Below are positions 49,722-62,204 of a stretch of 64,000 nt of DNA, piece after piece (within the stretch, counting starts at the first letter, position 1; each line of letters begins with the position of its first letter). Position numbers and translations under genes: made by a program. Where the stretch lies: the NCBI GenBank assembly GCA_021613535.1, contig CP075492.1, forward strand, positions 9,858,001-9,922,000, in the 5' to 3' direction. The DNA is from Adineta vaga (taxonomy: Eukaryota; Rotifera). The notes under the pieces were generated by a model. The model had not been told where the DNA came from. It was given only the letters and a program-made list of their open reading frames with translations, and ran no database searches.

Positions 49722-50059
49722 ATGGCCAATCCAATCGGCGCTGCACTCGGTCCAGTAGGTGGCCTTGCAGCGTGTGCTTGCTGCTTGATTATTGCTGCTA
49801 TTTGGGGTCTTTTTGCAACTACTATTGCATTGGCCGTCTATACAAGTAAATCTATTTGTGTTTTCTCCTTGGAAAATTTATCTGAACCTTTTATATTTCT
49901 TTCATTTTTGCAGAAGATTGGCGAGATGCCATCAAAAAAGCATACAACATCAGTGGTGCTGGTGATGTAAACATGTTCTTTAGTCACGCTCTTCTTCTGG
50001 GTATTCTTTGCGTATATGGCTATCTTGGACTTCGGCGAGCACTTCGCTCAGCCAATTAA
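49722..50059 (+). CDS. Small two-helix membrane protein, paralogue B
   Basis: Unrecognised family. Two exons, 49722-49845 and 49914-50059, in phase, about 89 residues. It starts directly with MANPIGAALGPVGGLAACAC, lacking the Arg/Pro-rich N-terminus of paralogue A. Then come CLIIAAIWGLFATTIALAVY, a loop KDWRDAIKKAYNISGAGD, a second helix (FFSHALLLGILCVYGYLGL) and a basic end RRALRSAN. Intron position and the LGPxGGL...CC...WGLF pattern match the gene at 47922. Function unknown. Confidence 0.7.
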
Positions 50060-53000
50060 ATTTTCTCGACTATTTATTTACCATCTAATTGTCAAAAAAA
50101 AGCGAATACAAAAGTGATATCAAATACTAATAAGAAATATAACAACAAATTAAACACCACCAACTCTATTTTGTTAACACTACGAACCACTACGATTATA
50201 AACAATAAGAGTGATGATGATGTGCTTATTTTTTCTTGAAATTTTTTTCTTCGCGTGTTTTTTTTCTTTTTCATTAAATCCACCGCCCGTTGTGTAAAAA
50301 CAAATAAGACATCTACCATTGATACATACCTATACAACTCATTCTATTGCATAACTGTCACTGAGAAAGTTCATCAAACGAAAGGATAAATCGACAGGAA
50401 ATATATAATTCTATGAGAGTGAGGTGATAAAAAAAAACATCAAAGTATTCAGTGATCTTTTTCTAAGATCAAGCAATTCATAAACAATAAAGTTTCATTG
50501 AAAGAAGTATTTTTCAATAAAAATATCATTATTGATTATTGTAATTTTGAAGGACTTTTTCTTGAAAAGTTACAAATATTATTTTCAAAACAAAAAACAC
50601 AACTTTTTTTCATGAGATTGTATTTCTTTTCTATATATATATATATATTTTCATATGATAGCAATATATTTTCAATATGTCACTCGACATAAGATGATGC
50701 AACTGAATTCTATTAGAAGTAATGTTCACTTTAATAGTGTACACTAGTCTGTGCAGAATAAGATCGTATTGGATAATGGTTCTTTTTTTTCTCTCGTCGT
50801 AATTCAACCATAGGTTTTTTTGCTCATGATTAATATAGGAACAAAATTAATAATGAGAATAGTTGAAGACATTAATGAATATAGAAACGTTAACAAAAGC
50901 TTAATGACGTAAGTACAAAAACATAATTGATGAACTTGGTTTCGTGTCTGATTTCATCCATCGAAAGCATATCGAAAGTCATTTGAAATATTTGTCATCA
51001 AAAGAATGATCGCGTGTGTTCATTTGCAATATCGGTAATTATAGTCTCTGTATTTTTCATATTATGACGTGCTGATTTAGCTTTCTTCTCTTTTTGCCTT
51101 CTGAAGTAATGATTGCTTCAGGCAGATATCATTCGAATGAACAATAAATATACATCTGTATCTTTTCATCACACCCACTTGTTTCCTTCTTTAGTTTTAA
51201 TAATACTCACTTTACTTATACTGCCATAAACCTCTCTATACCTACTCATCAATAAACTAAGTCATTAGCTGAAATAAGTACATCTATCTAAATATATTCT
51301 TAACACAGAGCAGTCAAGTTTCGATAGAACACCATGCGTGTGAATATCAATCTCTGTGGATTATGATTCGATTAATAGTAATGATGAAGAATTGGCATTG
51401 TTTCTATGAAGTTGCCATTAGGGAACTGTATGGACAGAAAAGTCCGATCGAACTAATTACTCGACTGTTCATTCATCTGGTTAACATATTTGTCAAGTCA
51501 TATTTGTATCGGACAATGTCCTTTTTTCTTCATTCTTGAGTCAGGTATTCAATAGCTCTTGAACGGATTGGTCGATTAAGAGTTTATTGATACAACAACC
51601 AGAGAAGAAAAGGAGAAGGAGAAGGAGAGAGAGAGGACAAGTCTATAATTTTCAAGATCAAATGCAAAAAGAAGGGGAGAGAGAGAGAGAAAGAACAAAT
51701 TTGTGGCGCTTGATTAAGTCGCTCATTCACTTGCCGGCATATATGCATTTTCAAGTCTTTCGAATTATCCATTATCGCGATAATACAGGCGGGCCTTTTT
51801 CTCGGCATCAATACTTGAAAAATGTGTATATCGATGTATATTGTCGGGACAACCTTCGTCATTATGTGCTGCGAGCAAGTCTATGTATATATACATGTAT
51901 TGTTATACATGGAATGATGACGCCCTGTTGAGCACAGACAGACTGATTGTGTAAGTAATGTACATAAGTATGAACGAGTCTCATTTAAGTTAAAAGAAAA
52001 GGTAAGAGCGTTGATATTTTGTCTTTTCATCATTTTGAATATAAATGTTTTTTTGTTAAACATTGAAAAGTTGGTGTTTTTTTCTTTTTCAATTCAACGT
52101 CTGATGTATTCATATTCATCATATGTCACGTACTATCACATTAAATCAACAAGCATCGTGTGGCTCTATTTGTCTTTCGATGGATATGATCCATGACAGA
52201 CGTAAAGAATGGAATCAGGTTTCTTTTATGTTATAACACCACTCAAATTATTATTGATCGACAAGTGTCTGTTTATTTTCTTGTAATTAAATTGAACTAT
52301 CAATATTTTCTTAGACAATTAAGGTTTCAGTTTTTTTTTCTTTGTAAGTTTTTAATTAGATCGAAATGATTTCTTTCGTTTCTTTTTCTTCTTTTTTTTG
52401 TATCTATAATTGTTTTAATCCATGCCTATTGACTGATATTGCGGATGCTTGTTGTCAATCATTTACTAACTCTTTCACTCCTCCTTTTCTTTTCATCTCA
52501 GAAGATTCACATAGAGATGATGAAGAACAATGTATTTGATGGAGATTTAGCAAACGAAAGAAGTTACTTCCGTACCGCGTGCACGAGTTTTTTTTAATTT
52601 AGTAACGACGCCGATAAGGCTTAATCACACTTGTTCACTTTCTTTCTTTCTTTTTTTGCTAACAATGAATGAGGAAAAGCTGTTAAAATCCCAAACGAAA
52701 ATATGAATGAATATTCATATGTGTGAAGAGTAGACATAGACCGGATAAGACGATAAAGTGACGAAAGTTGACAAACACGTGCCCAATGTTGAAATAATAG
52801 ACTTTATTTATCACAGCTTTTAAATTTCTCCTTCTTCTTCTTCTTCTTCGCTATTCACAATAGAGAAGAGACGATAAAAATTCCTCAAGTGTATTGTCTC
52901 TTCTCTCTTTTTCATTGATCAATATCGTTTCTTCCAATCGAATAAATTGTAATTAGAGGGAAGAAGACATATGTACAGAATTCAGATTGAATTGTTCCAC

Positions 53001-53415
53001 TGTGACACGCACACTATGAAGCCAATTATAATCATTCTGTTACGGAGTTTTCCTCCTTCTTTAAATTGTTTAAGCTTATCTTCAATCAACTGAATATATA
53101 AAAATCGTTTTTCTCGCTCTCTGTCGTTCACATTCTCGCACAAGTTAACGCTAGATTAATTCACACAGTAAGTAACCAACAAAATCTCGACTGTTCAACG
53201 TGGAAGGTTAAAATTAATATATTTGATAGAAATAAAAACGTGCTCAAGAAAAGAGCATTGAAGAGATAATAGAGAACTTTTCATATATATATATACATCT
53301 CGTATTACTTCATTGAGAAGAGTATTAATCTCCTACTTGAGGGTAATATATTTGATTGTTATTCGAATAAATTTGACGAATATTTCACCTTTTTTTTTCT
53401 TTTAGATAATAAAAT
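50060..53415. other. 3.4-kb intergenic region upstream of the cadherin gene
   Basis: AT-rich, with (TA)n near 50633-50647 and GA-rich tracts near 51610-51692. No supported gene. The right end holds a TATA-like element and a possible 5' UTR intron of the cadherin gene (donor near 53170, acceptor at 53405). Confidence 0.5.
53095..53104 (+). promoter_or_regulatory. TATA-box-like element of the cadherin gene
   Basis: Reads TATATAAAAA. A start site about 30 bases downstream would give a 5' exon ending near 53169 (CACA|GTAAGT) spliced to the acceptor TTTTAG just before the ATG exon. Inferred from spacing. Confidence 0.4.
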
Positions 53416-56221
53416 ATGTTTACATTCTTCATTCTATTCGTGATTCCATTTGTTTGTTCACAAACGATAAAACAACTCAATGAAATCAGTATCGACGAAG
53501 AATTACCAATTGGTTCAGTTATAACATTTTTGTCTGATAAAATTCCAAATTTAGATCAATCATTGGAATATGATCTTGTCGCACCTGTCTCATCTGACCT
53601 TGATCTTTTTTCTATTGATCATAGTCGTCATTCATTAAATGTTAAAAAACGTCTTGACTTTGAACAACTCTGTACGAAAAACAATGCAAATCATTGTACT
53701 ATTTCCATTAGTATTGCTGTTTCCAATCAAGATACAATTTTTGTTTATATTCTTCCAATACATTTGAAAAATATCAATGATAATCCGTTGAAATTTTCTG
53801 TCAATCGAACAGTAATCGAAATCAATGAAAATGATGAAAATTGGTCGAAAAAAATCTATTCACTTCCTCGAGCTATTGATGCTGATGGTGATTTAATAAC
53901 CTATTCATTATACCTTCAAAATTGGAGTAAACCAAATGGTTTATTCGAACTTGATCAAACTAATCTCACATTAAAACCATTACGAGCATTTGATCGTGAA
54001 GAACAAACTGTTTATGTACTTCGTCTTATTGCTCAAGCTACATATGAAAAAGAGATTTCTTTAGATATAATTATCATTATCAAAGATATGAATGATAATT
54101 CACCAAAATGCGATGAATCTCAACAAATTTTTTACATCAATAATACGAATGTGATTTCAAAATTTTCATTAAATGTTACGGATCCTGATGAAGATGATAA
54201 TGGTCGATTAGAATATAATTTAATCAATCCATCACAAGGTTTTCATATTGATCATGCTAGTGGTGAAATTCAATTTGATTATACTCAATGGATTCGTCGG
54301 GATCAATCGAAAATATTCGTTAATATTACGGATTATGGTAAACCATTTCGTTTATCAACTACATGTGTTTTGGAAGTGAAATACTTGTTTTTATATGACA
54401 TTAACTTTCAATCAAATATTACACAAAATGATCTTATTCAAATTGAAAATCTTAATTTACCTTTTGGAAAATTAATTATTATTGATAAACAAAATGAAAA
54501 ATCTTGTCAAGATTGTTCAATACGTTTGAATTCGTCATTTGAAGATTTAATTTATCTTAATGATCAAACATTCGAATTGTATTTAAATTTAAATTCAATT
54601 GTATTAATTCGTATCTTATCAAATTCAATGATTAAAAATGAAAATCTTTCATTAGATATTCAATTCGATATATCAGATCGAATGAATCCATCAATAATTT
54701 CAACGAAAAATTATTCATGGAACTTACATTTCAATAAAGATAAATTACTGTTCAATTCGAAGATTTTATTTCTTAAAATCCATGAAGATATTACATTAAA
54801 TGAAAAGATTCCAATTCTAAATCGATTTCATTCATGTTTAAATCATTCATCGAATGATTTCATGATCAACGATCCTACGGAAACATTTGAAATTGATAAG
54901 AATTATAATTTAATTCTCAAGAAATATTTAAATATTAATAAACAACAAAATTATGAATTGATACTTAATGAAATGGAATCGAATCAAACAAAAGAGGTAA
55001 AATATAATGAGTTGTATACACTTTGTTCAGTTTTCTGTTTCTTTTTTAGCTTAATAAATGTTCTATTCAACTTCGTATTCATATATACAATGCATATTCC
55101 AATTTAAATATTTATCCATATTTTTCTCAATCATTTCATATCTTAACAAGTACAAATCTATCACAATTTACTCTACCAATTGTACCGTCTTATATAAAAT
55201 ACATTTCATCAAAATCACATGAAATTTCTATTGATGAAATCAATGGTTCAATGACTATTGTTTCACCATCATTATTTTCGTCTTATTATTATGATTTTCA
55301 TATTCAAGCTATTAACTCTCAGACACCATCATTAAGTTGTGCAATACCAATACGTATTTTTTTCGGTATTAATTATCAATCACCACGATTATTAGGCAAT
55401 TTAACAACACAAACGATCGATGATGTCGTATCAGATTTTGTTTATCAAATCAAAGCTTATGATCCTGATCTTTCTTCGGATGGTCAAACTCAATTATTTC
55501 CACCATCGATTGAATATGAACTTGATTCAACGGAATTTCTTGAAATTGAACGTTATACAGGTCGAATCTTTCGAAAGAATTTCAAACAAAAACATTTTAA
55601 TTTTACTGTCATTCTAACTGATTTTGGTCAACCAAAACGTTTAACAACACGAGAACGAATTATATTTTATATAAAATCAAATAATTCCATGTATGGACAA
55701 GAAGTTCCTATGTTTATTTCTACGACATTCATTCTAATTAGTACTGGAATTGTTCTGATGATTATTCTATTAATTATGATTATATTACTTTTAAATTATT
55801 GTCATCGTCGAACAACAACAACAAAGAAATCTTTAGTAAATATTTCACCAACAACACCCGACAGTCGATTGATTGATAATGAATATGTAAGTATTTTGAT
55901 TATGAAACGTTTTTGAACATGATTTTTTTATGTATCTGTTTCTTTTTCTTTCAGATTACAACGACAACATCATTACCACGTGTTATTAATCGTGAACAAC
56001 GTATTTATCCAACGATTACAAATAATAATGAACGGAAACTTCTCGAACAAATTCATCTTCCACCTCCACCATTATATACAGCAGAGAAAGTTTTCATCAA
56101 ACCAGATTATGAAAATAATTTATCAATGAATGACATCAATAAATATTTAGAACGATTTGAAAAAATCTATAATAATTCTACTGAACATCATTGTCAAGAA
56201 CCTGTAGGATCAGTTGTATAA
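53416..56221 (+). CDS. Cadherin-family (protocadherin-like) adhesion protein
   Basis: Single-pass calcium-dependent adhesion protein. Three exons, 53416-54996, 55050-55886 and 55955-56221, about 894 residues. The signal peptide is MFTFFILFVIPFVCSQ. Cadherin repeat marks are present: NINDNPL, DADGD, FDREE, IKDMNDNSPKC, VTDPDEDDNGRLEY and YDPDLSSDG. Later repeats are degenerate, with few intact DxND motifs. One membrane helix (FILISTGIVLMIILLIMIIL) lies near residue 770. The cytoplasmic tail of about 110 residues holds LPPPPLY but no catenin-binding site that I can see. About five or six EC repeats, divergent. A polyadenylation-type AATAAA lies at about 56261, shortly after the stop. Confidence 0.85.
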
Positions 56222-56690
56222 ATATCTGTTTATTTTGTATTTGATTCTTCTTTTTTATTCAATAAAATTTATCAGTGATAAATCAATGTTGTTAGAATTA
56301 GAATATCATAGATAGAATAAGTTTTCTTGATGATTCATCATTTACTATTCTTTCCTCTAAATTGTAACAACACACTTATGCATTTTGAATTTCTTGAACA
56401 AATGCGAATCTTCCAGAAAATTCCAATACTATTTTTAATGTTAATTTTCATTTTATTTATAGCAATAATTGTTGTGAATTTCTATCACATCATCATTCGA
56501 TTGAGACATTTATATAAACAAACGATATCGACAGCTGCATTGATAAACTATGGATTCCTGTACGTTGATTTATAAGAACGAATGTATATGGAAGAAAAAC
56601 AATTCATCGATACGACGAGAAAGTTCTCCTATTTTCTTCTGTTTTCTAGAGTCATCTTCTTTTCTACTCATCATCTTCGATTAATCAACT
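56222..56690. other. Short interval with a possible small membrane ORF
   Basis: Contains the cadherin poly(A) signal (about 56261). An ORF from the ATG at 56402 to 56575 encodes a hydrophobic helix (IPILFLMLIFILFIAIIVV) and a basic tail. It may be a small membrane protein or chance. The acceptor-like TTTTCTAG at about 56650 precedes the eEF1B start. Confidence 0.3.
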
Positions 56691-57760
56691 ATGGGTTTCG
56701 GTGATCTTCAAACTCGTGATGGACTTCTTCTTCTTAACAATTTCCTTGCTGATAAATCATATATCGAAGGGTGTGTTTGACTTTTTCTTCTTTTCGAACG
56801 AAATTCAGCTTCTTTCGTTTTGTAATCTACTAATAGATATCGTCCAACACAAGGTGATCTTGTTGTCTTTGAAGCTGTAAAGAAAGCTCCAGCCGGTGAA
56901 TTGGAAAACGCTCTTCGATGGTATAAACACATTGCATCATTCAACGATGCTGAAAAACAAAAGTAAAATTGAATTCTTCTTGAATTCAAGTAAATATTGT
57001 GTTGTTGTTTTTTGTAGATTTGAAGGTCAACGTCAATCAATTGAAAATTACGGACGACAACATGGTCAAGATAGTCAAGTCAAACATGAATTTAAATCAC
57101 TTTCAATCAATCCAGCTGAGCGACAAGCTTCCAAAGAAAAAGTTGCTGCTGCTGCCAACGATGATGATGATGTTGATCTCTTCGGTGATGAAGATGAAGA
57201 AGAAAGTGAACAAACCAAACAACGTTTAGCTGCTTATGCTGCCAAAAAAGCTAACAGTAATATAAGATGATGCAATTTTTGCAAGAATAAAACCTGATCT
57301 TTGTGTTTTAGAACCGGTTCTTATTGCTAAGAGTTCAATTATGCTTGATGTACGTATTGTAGAAATAAAATAATAGGTAAATGAAATTTTCGTATTCAAA
57401 TTAGGTTAAACCATGGGATGATGAAACAAACATGGAAGAACTTGAAAAGCATGTTCGTTCAATTGAAGCTGATGGACTTCTTTGGGGTGCTTGTAAGTCG
57501 TAATTTTATTTCGAATAATATATAAATTGACATGAATTATCTTTTAAGCTCGTTTGGTTCCACTTGCTTATGGAATCAAGAAATTACAAATTACATGTGT
57601 CGTTGAAGATGATAAAGTAAGTCATTGCTTTTCAGAGTTTTGTCCCGATTCTTATCTTATTGATCATATTTAGGTTGGTACGGATCTTCTTGAAGAACGT
57701 ATTACAGCATTCGAAGATTATGTTCAATCCGTTGATATCGCATCATTTCAAAAAATTTAA
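56691..57760 (+). CDS. EEF1B2: Translation elongation factor 1-beta (eEF1B guanine nucleotide exchange subunit)
   Basis: Exchanges GDP for GTP on eEF1A during translation. Seven exons in phase: 56691-56770, 56837-56962, 57018-57256, 57312-57349, 57405-57492, 57549-57616, 57674-57760. The N-terminal GST-C-like region includes [13 protein letters not shown] and [12 protein letters not shown]. Then comes the acidic [15 protein letters not shown] segment with the usual CK2-type site. The catalytic domain reads [40 protein letters not shown] and [18 protein letters not shown], ending [10 protein letters not shown]. About 241 residues, normal length. The RRM gene begins 146 bases after the stop on the same strand. 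Confidence 0.95.
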
Positions 57761-57906
57761 GATTTTATTTTCTTTTCTCTGTAACATCGGTTTTTGTTTT
57801 TCTTTTTTTGAAATGAACAGCTACAGAACGTGATGAAATAAAATTGATTTTAAAAGAAAGAGAAAAAATATATATCTAAAGAATACTAAATGTGTTCGTA
57901 TTTTAG
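57761..57906 (+). promoter_or_regulatory. Candidate intercistronic region (poly(A) signal plus splice acceptor)
   Basis: Between the eEF1B stop and the next ATG are an AATAAA (about 57836-57841) and, some 65 bases later, an acceptor TATTTTAG abutting ATGGCTGC. This layout resembles nematode-style operons resolved by trans-splicing. The leader itself is not in the window. Confidence 0.45.
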
Positions 57907-60006
57907 ATGGCTGCAGCAATAGAGACGAAACTTTACGTAACGAATTTTCCGAGTTCAGCTACTCGACAACAATTACAACAATTTTTTTCACGCTTCGGTC
58001 GAGTACAAGAATGTGCAAGTAAGTTAAATCAATCGGTAGACTGGAAAGGTCTTCTATGTTTATCTGTTAGTTGCAGATATAGATTGATTATTTCGAATTT
58101 TAATTGTTTGTTTTTTCAGTTATGTGGAATTCTTATGCATTTGTTCATTATGCGACGATGGAAGAAGGTAAATTTCTCTCTTTGAAAATTGATTTTTTAT
58201 TTTTTGAATTCATTCAGCTCGTCGTGCCCTTGATCAATCTAATGGTGCCATGTTTCTCAATAGAAAACTAATTGTTCAATTATCAACATCTCGTTTTCGT
58301 CCACAACCAAAAGAAATTCATACTTCTATATCTCAACCACCTGAACAGCTTATGCTTCTTGATCCGTCGTCATCTTTACCATATCATCATGCGAATTTAA
58401 GTCAACAACATTCATATCCTGAACTTCTTATGACAACAACCAATGGTCTTCACCAACAGTCGTCATCATCATCATCATCATCACCAGCTTCAGAGAATTA
58501 CAAATTTTTTCGTCCTCCATCACCTTTAACCCAGGATATGACGAGTCATTATAGTCAATACATGAATCTTCCAATTGATCAAATGACAGCATTAGCATTA
58601 AAAACAAATCATATGAAATTAAATAAAACTATTAAAACAGGTAATTGTAGTTGAATGGTTTTATTGAAATAGATGAACGGTTCGATACCAGGGATGAGCA
58701 ATCTTTTGGACACCTTTGCTAATAAATCATGGCAATAACCATTTCGTAGATATCAACTGAGGTATTCATCCGTTCAACAAAATAATGAAACCTAAACAAA
58801 ATTCTATTCTAATTTTTAATTGTACTTTGAAGCAAAACTTTCATACATTTCTCTCATTTTTAGACATGGTTAATAATGGAGAATTACCAAAATTATATTG
58901 TACTAATTTACCAGATAATTGTAAAGCAAATGAATTACAACAATTATTTTCTTCATTTGGACATGTGATTGATTGTGTTATTCTATGGGATTATTATGCA
59001 TTTATTACCTATAAAACATTTGCTGAAGCAGAACGAGCTCTAATTGCATTGAATGGATTTACATGGCAAGATCGACATCTAATTGTTGAATGGTCACGAG
59101 CATCTGGACGAAGACAACAACAAATATCACCAATTACTACAACACCACCAAGACTTAACTCTTTTACTTGTATGTGAAAATCAATCATCAAAGTTAATCA
59201 TTGAATCTTTTTATTTTCTTTCTTTAGCTGAAATTTCAACTTCATCACCACCACGTACTCGTCCATCAACATTATTAACTCAATCATATCCTACAAATAA
59301 TCAATTTTATACCAATTCATCACCAATGAAATCTCATCATACATTGAATCAAAATGTTGCTCTTATGTCGATCATGCAAGAACAACAACAATCACCATTT
59401 TTACATCAGCATCATCGTTCATACAATGCGTATAAAATTGGGAATAGTAACGAAGTGTTATCTAATGAAAATCAACCAATGTTTGATAGGTAAGAAAATT
59501 TATAATTCCGGGTTTTGTTAATTCTTTTCATTGAATTCTTTAGTTTAACCAATGTTTCATCAAATCATCGACTTAATACATCATCATTTATGAATACTAA
59601 TCCAATGTTTACATCATCATCTGAACTAAATACTCCATCATCAACTAAATCACAATCAAAAATCTATCAACCATCGGATATTGCCGCTTTACTTGAACCA
59701 TGTTTACCTGATGTATCTGTTAATAATAAATCTGTTGACAATTCAATTAATGATATAACTAATACATTCAATAATGCTCCTCCATCATGTTCATCTGCGG
59801 CAGCTGTAGGTGCTGCTACATTATTTCAAGAAAACTTACTTTCTTCATTATTCAATTCTTTCGATCCATTCAATAAACTCTATTCAAATGATAATCAATC
59901 TTCGTCATCAACTTCACACTATAATCACCTTTCTCCATTATTAACAACAGCACCCGATAATAGCCATTATCCTCTTTCCTATGGTCATAATCTTTCTTGG
60001 CATTGA
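57907..60006 (+). CDS. Two-RRM RNA-binding protein, RBM4/lark-like
   Basis: Binds RNA through two RRMs. Six exons in phase: 57907-58018, 58120-58167, 58218-58640, 58864-59169, 59228-59489, 59544-60006; about 537 residues. RRM1: KLYVTNFPSSATRQQL, IMWNSYAFVHYATMEEA (RNP1) and LIVQLSTSRFRPQP. That last phrase is typical of RBM4/lark RRMs. RRM2, after a Ser/Pro-rich linker with a Ser run: KLYCTNLPDNCKANEL, YYAFITYKTFAEAERAL and HLIVEWSRASG. The remaining ~250 residues are Ser/Asn/Gln-rich low complexity. No CCHC knuckle was found, unlike RBM4. Probably a splicing or translation regulator. Possibly the downstream gene of an operon with eEF1B. Confidence 0.85.
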
Positions 60007-60946
60007 ATGAAACTATTTGCTTTTTGCTCATTAGTTGTTTCTTTTTTTCTCTCTCTCGCTATTTCTTCTTCCGGTGTGTGTGTATTCGTTTTTTCGTATC
60101 TAAAAGCGCGTTTCTTCTTCATTTTGTTTTCTAGTCGTACGCGTCTGTCTTTGTCGGCCATACTTCGTTTCTTTTGCTTCTTGCGCGATGAATAGTAGTT
60201 CGTTTCGACCTATACGATTTTGTTTTCAGGAAAATCGGTTTCTTTTTTGTTCTGTATTTAGCTTCATCAATCGATAGATGATTATGTTCTTGAGAAGATT
60301 TGTTTCTGTTTTCTTTTTTCGAATTCAGAGAATCCTTCTTGTATTCACACTTTTACATAAAAAGTTATGTTTGATTTCTAAAACAAACATCCTCTTCGTG
60401 TCTCAGGTTTTTGTTTAAAAAAAAACAGGTTACTTATTTTGTCTATATTTCCTCTTTCGCTTTGGTCTTTGGTTGAAATACATCTGACTGTTTTGTTTTT
60501 CAACAGTTTATTCCCATATGTTTGAACAGTTTTCTCGTTGTTTATGTTGGGTTTTTTTTCTCATAAACGAATGAGCTCTTGTTTTTTGTTATTCATTTCT
60601 GTTTTTTTTTCTTCGGGTTTTTTATTACTACACTAGCATGTCTGACATCATATTTGGTTTTTTCCATCCCTATTTTTCTATTACTTCTCTTTCTCTCTCT
60701 CATTCACTCACTCACTCTATCGTTCTCTATCTGTTATTTTCAACTGCAATCTGTTGTGTTGAACTTGTAAATGCTTGTACTTCATTGATGAAGACAATGC
60801 TAACGAAAAAAGGAAAAAGATGAAAAGTTTTTTTGTCTTTGAATAAACAAATTGACGAAATGAATCAGAAAAACTTCCAGTTATCATCTATATTAGTATT
60901 CCACTTTGAATTTGAGTTAAAGAGATGCAAGAATATATGTTTGTAG
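60007..60946. other. Intergenic region, pyrimidine-rich
   Basis: The strand is T/C-rich throughout, with (TC/CA)-type repeats near 60688-60715. Probably the long 3' UTR of the RRM gene. An acceptor TTTGTAG directly abuts the next ATG. No gene. Confidence 0.5.
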
Positions 60947-62090
60947 ATGAATCGTTTTCCTGGACCTCCTGGACCCCCTGGTCCTCCTCAACCATCACAA
61001 GGTCAACAGATGGGTTCGGTTGGTGGCTATGCGCCATCGGGTATGACAGGCCATATGGCAAGTCCACAAACTGTTCCACCATATAATGTAGCCGTAGCTT
61101 CTCCACATTATGTTCAACAAGCGGGACCAGGTCCTTCTCCGACGCAAGGTCATTATACTCATCAATCGGTGAGGAAATTTCATATCTATTTTAACTTAAA
61201 TTTTAATCATCATTATTTTTATTATCTAGCCTCAACCAGCAATGATGGGTGCGTCTGGTTATGGTCAACCTATGATGCATGGCATGATGCAATCTCAACC
61301 AATGATGCAGCAACAACCACCACCACAACAACAACAACAGCAGCCACCACCACAGCAACAACAACAACAACAACAACCACAACAACAGCAACCGCCACCA
61401 CAACCAGTACCTTCCCAACAACATCCGTCTCAACAAGCAGATGATTTATCGATGAAAGTGAAACGATCCTTTGCTAATTTCGATACGAGTCTCAAGGTAC
61501 GAAAGACCGAAATCTATTCTTTAGAAATTCAAAAAATCTGATTGAATATATAATTCTAGACATTCCTACATGAATATTCGTCTATATTACAAATGGATGA
61601 TGCACGCTTAAAGTAAAGCATTTTCTTGATGAGAAATATTCTGTACAATAATTTAACTTTAGTTCCCAAACACCTGAGGTTCTTGCTCAAACTTCACGTA
61701 ATCTTGTACAACGTTATGAAGCTCTTCTAGTCGCGCTCGATCTCTTCGAATCGAATCTCGTATATAAAAATAGATTTCTTGATTTTTTTCTAAATTGATT
61801 CATTTGATGTTTTGTTCTAGCGCATGTTACAAGATTATACTTCTACGCAAAACGATTTTCGTCGTTTTATGCCATCTCCACAAAGTGTTCTTGAATCGAG
61901 TTCTCATTCTGGTCATCAACAAACATCTATCTCTCCACATATTGGTCGTCCTGTTGATCCTGGTCAATATCAATTCTTGTCGAATAAAATGCAAACTCAA
62001 ATTGATTCTTTCAATGTCTTACGTGATTTAGCAAAGAAATTTCTTGAAACATCAACAACCAATGTCAATACGAATACAACCACAAAATAA
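60947..62090 (+). CDS. MED29: Probable Mediator subunit 29 (intersex-like)
   Basis: Mediator tail/middle subunit linking activators to RNA polymerase II. Five exons in phase: 60947-61168, 61230-61496, 61560-61612, 61663-61759, 61821-62090; about 302 residues. The N-terminal half is low complexity: PGPPGPPGPPQPSQ, Met/Gly-rich, then long Gln/Pro runs from CAA/CAG repeats (about 61310-61440). The C-terminal half is helical: KVKRSFANFDTSLKTFLHEY, LAQTSRNLVQRYEALLVAL, ESNLRMLQDYT and PGQYQFLSNKMQTQIDSF. The pattern (Gln/Pro N-terminus, a helix with RxxLVQRY-like spacing, and a C-terminal PxQYxxxxxxxxxQIxxxxxxxxLA) fits MED29/intersex. The similarity is weak enough that another helical coactivator is possible. 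Confidence 0.55.
61310..61440 (+). repeat. CAA/CAG/CCA trinucleotide tract coding Gln/Pro
   Basis: In-frame low-complexity tract inside the MED29-like exon. It gives Gln and Pro runs, and open frames on the opposite strand are its shadows. Confidence 0.85.
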
Positions 62091-62204
62091 ATGATATTCT
62101 CTGTCTCTCTATTCATATTTTTTTTCTTTGTTGTCTATCATTTCTTTTTTTTATTGCATATAAAATAAAAATACACACGAATAACACTCAGTAGTTGAAA
62201 AATA
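62091..62204 (+). promoter_or_regulatory. Candidate intercistronic region
   Basis: Only 114 bases separate the MED29-like stop from the next ATG. AATAAA occurs at about 62164, and an acceptor-like CACTCAG lies about 14 bases before the ATG. The layout resembles the eEF1B/RRM interval. Confidence 0.4.

Noticed and set aside
58650-58720. tRNA-like GGTTCGATACC in an intron of the RRM gene
   Set aside because: No matching cloverleaf arms or A box could be found nearby.
61203-61436. Minus-strand Leu/Trp-rich frame opposite the Gln/Pro tract
   Set aside because: Shadow of the CAA/CAG repeat in the MED29-like exon.
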